IMG/VR virus record: IMGVR_UViG_3300011113_000265
Coordinates: 33,018 to 97,017 of that record
DNA: 64,000 nt
Strand: one strand, 5' to 3'
Origin: a virus
Made by a program: the position numbers and the translations under genes. Shown here piece after piece: positions 63,901 to 64,000 of this stretch. Every line of letters starts with the position of its first letter. Within the stretch, counting starts at the first letter, position 1. The notes under the pieces are model-generated. The model had not been told where the DNA came from, did not search any database, and saw only the letters and a list, made by a program, of their open reading frames with translations.

Positions 63901-64000
63901 CTACTCTCGTTTATTAATTTTAATTGATTCGTCAGAAACTTTTTGAATACATTCTTTTAAAAATTCTAAAACTGCCTTATTTTCCTTTTCAAAATAATTA
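63901..64000 (-). CDS. C-terminal end of an early protein (partial)
   Basis: An open minus-strand frame enters from the right edge and ends with TAG at 63901-63903. The visible 32 residues (KENKAVLEFLKECIQKVSDE) are a charged amphipathic helix ending in KINKRE. It looks like a genuine protein end because of its codon use and composition, but no family can be given. Confidence 0.6.
   Translation of the reverse strand, partial: NYFEKENKAVLEFLKECIQKVSDESIKINKRE

Overview
The window is a 64 kb piece of a tailed-phage genome of the crAss-like type (order Crassvirales), probably infecting a gut Bacteroidota. The evidence is the gene content. There is a run of giant virion proteins that includes a 2148-residue RNA polymerase with the DYDID active site of the phi14:2 gp66 type. 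They are preceded by a 1648-residue tail 'muzzle'-type protein and a tail-tube adaptor, and a replication block lies on the other strand. The DNA is very AT-rich and tightly packed, with almost no Shine-Dalgarno signals and the standard genetic code: TAA predominates as stop, and TGA and TAG are also used. Capsid, portal and terminase genes must lie outside the window. I see no tRNA, CRISPR array or integrase.

Layout. Positions 1-32107 (+ strand) form the late virion module: tail/connector proteins, the muzzle-type protein, three probable ejected cargo proteins, the virion RNA polymerase, a Dps/ferritin-like protein, a 1144-residue protein with a zincin-like segment, a small protein, a 1372-residue protein with an N-terminal RecB-type nuclease domain, and an HNH homing endonuclease. 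The module ends at a strong hairpin (32093-32120) shared with the converging minus-strand module.

Positions 32125-64000 (- strand, transcribed from right to left) hold the metabolism, replication and modification genes. In transcription order they are: PRPP synthetase and a nicotinamide phosphoribosyltransferase (NAMPT) split into two ORFs around an oppositely oriented HNH gene; a family-B DNA polymerase cut by two introns (the second carrying a GIY-YIG endonuclease); a large amide-bond cassette (KOW-like protein, ATP-grasp ligase, intron-split class I glutamine amidotransferase-like hydrolase, two amidoligases and two class II amidotransferases); DnaB-like helicase; Sak4-like ATPase; SSB-like protein; primase; RusA-like resolvase; flap nuclease; nucleotide-pool enzymes (MazG/DUF5664-like, dUTPase, class II ribonucleotide reductase); an exonuclease; PhoH; and an AP2-like DNA-binding protein.

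How it fits together. The virion RNA polymerase is expected to be ejected with the DNA and to start early transcription. The minus-strand genes then supply replication, nucleotide salvage and NAD precursor synthesis (PRPP plus nicotinamide to NMN), which could counter NAD-depleting host defences. The amidoligase/ATP-grasp/amidotransferase cassette probably builds an amide-linked, peptide-like modification whose target is unknown. It is the best candidate for a poorly described system here. Homing elements are unusually dense: four endonuclease genes and three introns. They sit in the most conserved parts of the polymerase and amidotransferase genes and divide the NAMPT active site between two polypeptides.
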